Shown here piece by piece: positions 62,054-64,000 of a DNA stretch of 64,000 nucleotides. Position 1 is the stretch's first letter, and each line of letters starts with the position of its first letter. A model generated the notes under the pieces. It did no database searches and was not told where the DNA came from. It was given only the letters and a program-made list of their open reading frames with translations. Source of the DNA: SZUA-100 sp965248135 (GTDB taxonomy: Bacteria > Pseudomonadota > Alphaproteobacteria > Rhizobiales > Rhizobiaceae); contig CBDFIN010000012.1 of NCBI GenBank assembly GCA_965248135.1, forward strand, positions 2,108,001 to 2,172,000. Direction: 5' to 3'. Made by a program: the position numbers and the translations under genes.

Positions 62054-64000
62054 ATGGGAAAAGATTTGATTCCTCCAGGTGACGACGGTGGCAACAACAT
62101 CACTCCGGTCGATCTGAAATCGGCGCTGGAAGAGCGTTATCTTGCCTATGCGCTGTCAACCATCATGGGCCGCGCCCTGCCGGATATTCGAGACGGGCTG
62201 AAACCGGTGCACCGGCGTATTCTGCATGCCATGCGCATATTGCGGCTCGACCCCAACGCCGGATACAAGAAATGTGCGCGTATCGTCGGCGATGTGATCG
62301 GCAAGTTCCACCCCCATGGCGATCAGGCGGTTTATGACGCGCTGGTGCGGCTGGCGCAGGACTTTGCGGTGCGTTATCCGCTGGTCGACGGTCAGGGTAA
62401 TTTCGGCAATGTCGATGGCGATAATGCCGCCGCCATGCGTTACACCGAAGCGCGCATGACCGAAGTGTCGACACTGCTGTTGCAGGGCATCGACGAAGAT
62501 GCGGTCGATTTTCGCGAGACCTATGACGGCGAAGATGAAGAACCAGTGGTGCTGCCGGGGGCCTTTCCCAATCTTCTGGCCAACGGTTCTTCCGGCATTG
62601 CGGTCGGCATGGCGACCTCGATACCGCCACACAATGCTGCCGAACTTTGCGATGCGGCGTTGCATTTGATCAAATTCCCCAATGCCGGCTTCGACAAACT
62701 GCTGGAAATGGTGCAGGGGCCGGATTTCCCCACCGGCGGCACCATTATTGATGACCGCGATACCAGGCTTAATGCCTATAAGACCGGGCGGGGATCATTT
62801 AGGGTTCGGGCCAAGTGGGAGCGGGAAGAAATCGGCCGCGGCGGCTATCAGATAGTCGTTACTGAAATTCCCTATCAGGTGCAAAAATCACGGCTGATCG
62901 AAAAGATCGCCGAGTTGTTATTGGCAAAAAAACTCATTTTGCTGGGCGATATCCGCGATGAATCGGCGGAAGATATCCGCATTGTACTCGAGCCGAAAAG
63001 CCGCACCGTCGATGACGTGCTGTTAATGGAATCGCTGTTCAAGCTGACCGATCTTGAAAGCCGGGTTTCACTCAACATGAATGTGCTTTCCGGCGGCAAG
63101 GTGCCGAAGGTGCTTTCGTTGCGCGATTGTCTGCGCGAATGGCTCGATCACCGCAAAGATGTGCTGATCCGCCGCTCGCGTCACCGGCTGGCCAATATCG
63201 AACGGCGACTGGAGATTCTTGGTGGTTATCTCGTTGCCTATCTCAATATCGACGAGGTCATTCGCATCATCCGCGAGGATGACAACCCCAAGCAGGTGAT
63301 GATCGAGCGCTTCATGATCACCGATCTGCAGGCTGAATCGATCCTCAACATGCGCTTGCGGTCGTTGCGCAAGCTGGAGGAGTTTGAAATTCGCAAGGAA
63401 TTTGACGGTCTCACCGAAGAGAAAGCCGGCATTGAAGCGCTGCTTGCAAGCGAAGGCCAACAGTGGAAAACCGTCGCCTGGGAAATAGGCGAGGTAAAAA
63501 AGAAATTCGGCAAGGAAACTGATCTTGGCCGTCGCCGGACCCAGTTTGCTGAAGCTGTAGAGATCGACCTGGAGGCGGTGCAGCAGGCAATGATCGAGAA
63601 GGAGCCGGTAACCGTGGTGGTTTCCGAAAAGGGCTGGATCCGCGCTCTAAAGGGCCATCTGGCAGATTTTTCCACGCTGACCTTCAAAGAGGGCGACCGG
63701 CTGCAAACGGCCTTTCACGGGGTCACTACCGACAAGGTGTTGTTGTTTACCACCGGTGGCAAATTCTATACCCTCGGCGCTGACAAGCTGCCAGGCGGGC
63801 GTGGCCATGGCGAACCGGTGCGAGTGATGGTCGACATGGAAAACGACCAGGACATCATCGCCGCCTTTGTCCACAATCCGGAAAGAAAACGCCTTATTGC
63901 CTCAACGCTGGGCAACGGCTTTGTTGTGGCTGAGGCCGGCGTCATCGCCAACACCCGCAAGGGCAAACAGGTGCTTAATGTCAAACAGCCCGTTGAGGCG
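62054..64000 (+). CDS. parC: DNA topoisomerase IV subunit A (3' end beyond window)
   Basis: The frame is open from ATG 62054 to the window end, 649 codons so far. It shows LEERYLAYALSTIMGRALPD, RDGLKPVHRRILHAM, then HGDQAVYDALVRLAQDF. The catalytic tyrosine lies in AAMRYTEARMTEV. NLLANGSSGIAVGMAT follows, and later C-terminal domain repeats have begun (TTGGKFYTLGADKLPGGRG). ParC with ParE decatenates daughter chromosomes; GyrA is the close relative, but the shorter N-terminus before ALEERYL and the gene context beside aspS favour ParC. Confidence 0.92.
   Translation, partial: MGKDLIPPGDDGGNNITPVDLKSALEERYLAYALSTIMGRALPDIRDGLKPVHRRILHAMRILRLDPNAGYKKCARIVGDVIGKFHPHGDQAVYDALVRLAQDFAVRYPLVDGQGNFGNVDGDNAAAMRYTEARMTEVSTLLLQGIDEDAVDFRETYDGEDEEPVVLPGAFPNLLANGSSGIAVGMATSIPPHNAAELCDAALHLIKFPNAGFDKLLEMVQGPDFPTGGTIIDDRDTRLNAYKTGRGSFRVRAKWEREEIGRGGYQIVVTEIPYQVQKSRLIEKIAELLLAKKLILLGDIRDESAEDIRIVLEPKSRTVDDVLLMESLFKLTDLESRVSLNMNVLSGGKVPKVLSLRDCLREWLDHRKDVLIRRSRHRLANIERRLEILGGYLVAYLNIDEVIRIIREDDNPKQVMIERFMITDLQAESILNMRLRSLRKLEEFEIRKEFDGLTEEKAGIEALLASEGQQWKTVAWEIGEVKKKFGKETDLGRRRTQFAEAVEIDLEAVQQAMIEKEPVTVVVSEKGWIRALKGHLADFSTLTFKEGDRLQTAFHGVTTDKVLLFTTGGKFYTLGADKLPGGRGHGEPVRVMVDMENDQDIIAAFVHNPERKRLIASTLGNGFVVAEAGVIANTRKGKQVLNVKQPVEA

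Noticed and set aside
1..64000. CRISPR arrays, tRNA or rRNA genes
   Set aside because: No regularly spaced direct repeats and no tRNA- or rRNA-like sequence were recognised on either strand.

Overview
The window is a piece of chromosome from an alphaproteobacterium, most likely of the order Hyphomicrobiales (Rhizobiales). I base this on gene content and order recalled from that group, not on a search: uvrC-pgsA-moaD-moaE; lptF-lptG-lptD-surA-pdxA-rsmA divergent from pepA; purM-purN; a CDP-alcohol transferase, an AI-2E-family permease and hdaA ahead of ppk-ppx; then rnd, aspS and parC. The window opens inside an RNase T2 gene and closes inside parC. I see no tRNA, rRNA or CRISPR array.

Layout. 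1-6.8 kb: RNase T2 end, DUF1176 protein, a GST, a short-chain reductase, and two divergent phosphate importers (PiT and Na/Pi types). 7-11.2 kb: uvrC, dgkA, pgsA and molybdopterin synthase moaD-moaE. 11.3-13.0 kb: a compact two-gene cluster of a radical SAM/SPASM maturase and a 68-residue Cys-containing peptide, read here as an unassigned RiPP system. 13.5-22.4 kb: a DsrL/GltD-like iron-sulfur flavoprotein, a DUF2188 protein, a TIR-like or deoxyribosyltransferase-like protein, an MFS pump, ndk, a second GST, an ABC-F ATPase and an HNH toxin/immunity-like pair. 22.4-42.5 kb: core genes for outer-membrane assembly (lptDFG, surA), ribosome maturation, pyridoxal phosphate, purines, DnaA control and polyphosphate.

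42.6-52 kb is an insertion-sequence island between ppx and rnd, which I would expect to be near neighbours. It holds an IS3 element carrying an IS630 element that itself carries a second IS630 element. It also holds fragments of IS1182-like and IS5-like elements, an ISAs1 element, an IS30 element, and AT-rich cargo: a peptidoglycan-binding/CHAP protein plus a secreted partner. Identical 140-bp segments in inverted orientation lie near both edges.

52-64 kb: a DksA-like zinc-finger protein, a universal stress protein, a DUF465 protein, rnd, an MFS permease, aspS, a membrane protein, an alpha/beta hydrolase, a GNAT acetyltransferase, an exported protein and the start of parC. Dispersed palindromic repeats occur at about 2.84 kb and 53.2 kb (the same element, inverted), 25.35 kb (two tandem hairpins) and 59.0 kb (a Rhizobiales-type palindrome).

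The most novel-looking points are the peptide/radical SAM pair, the TIR-like gene, the two toxin/immunity-like pairs and the nested IS structure. Functions come from reading motifs by eye; nothing was searched.
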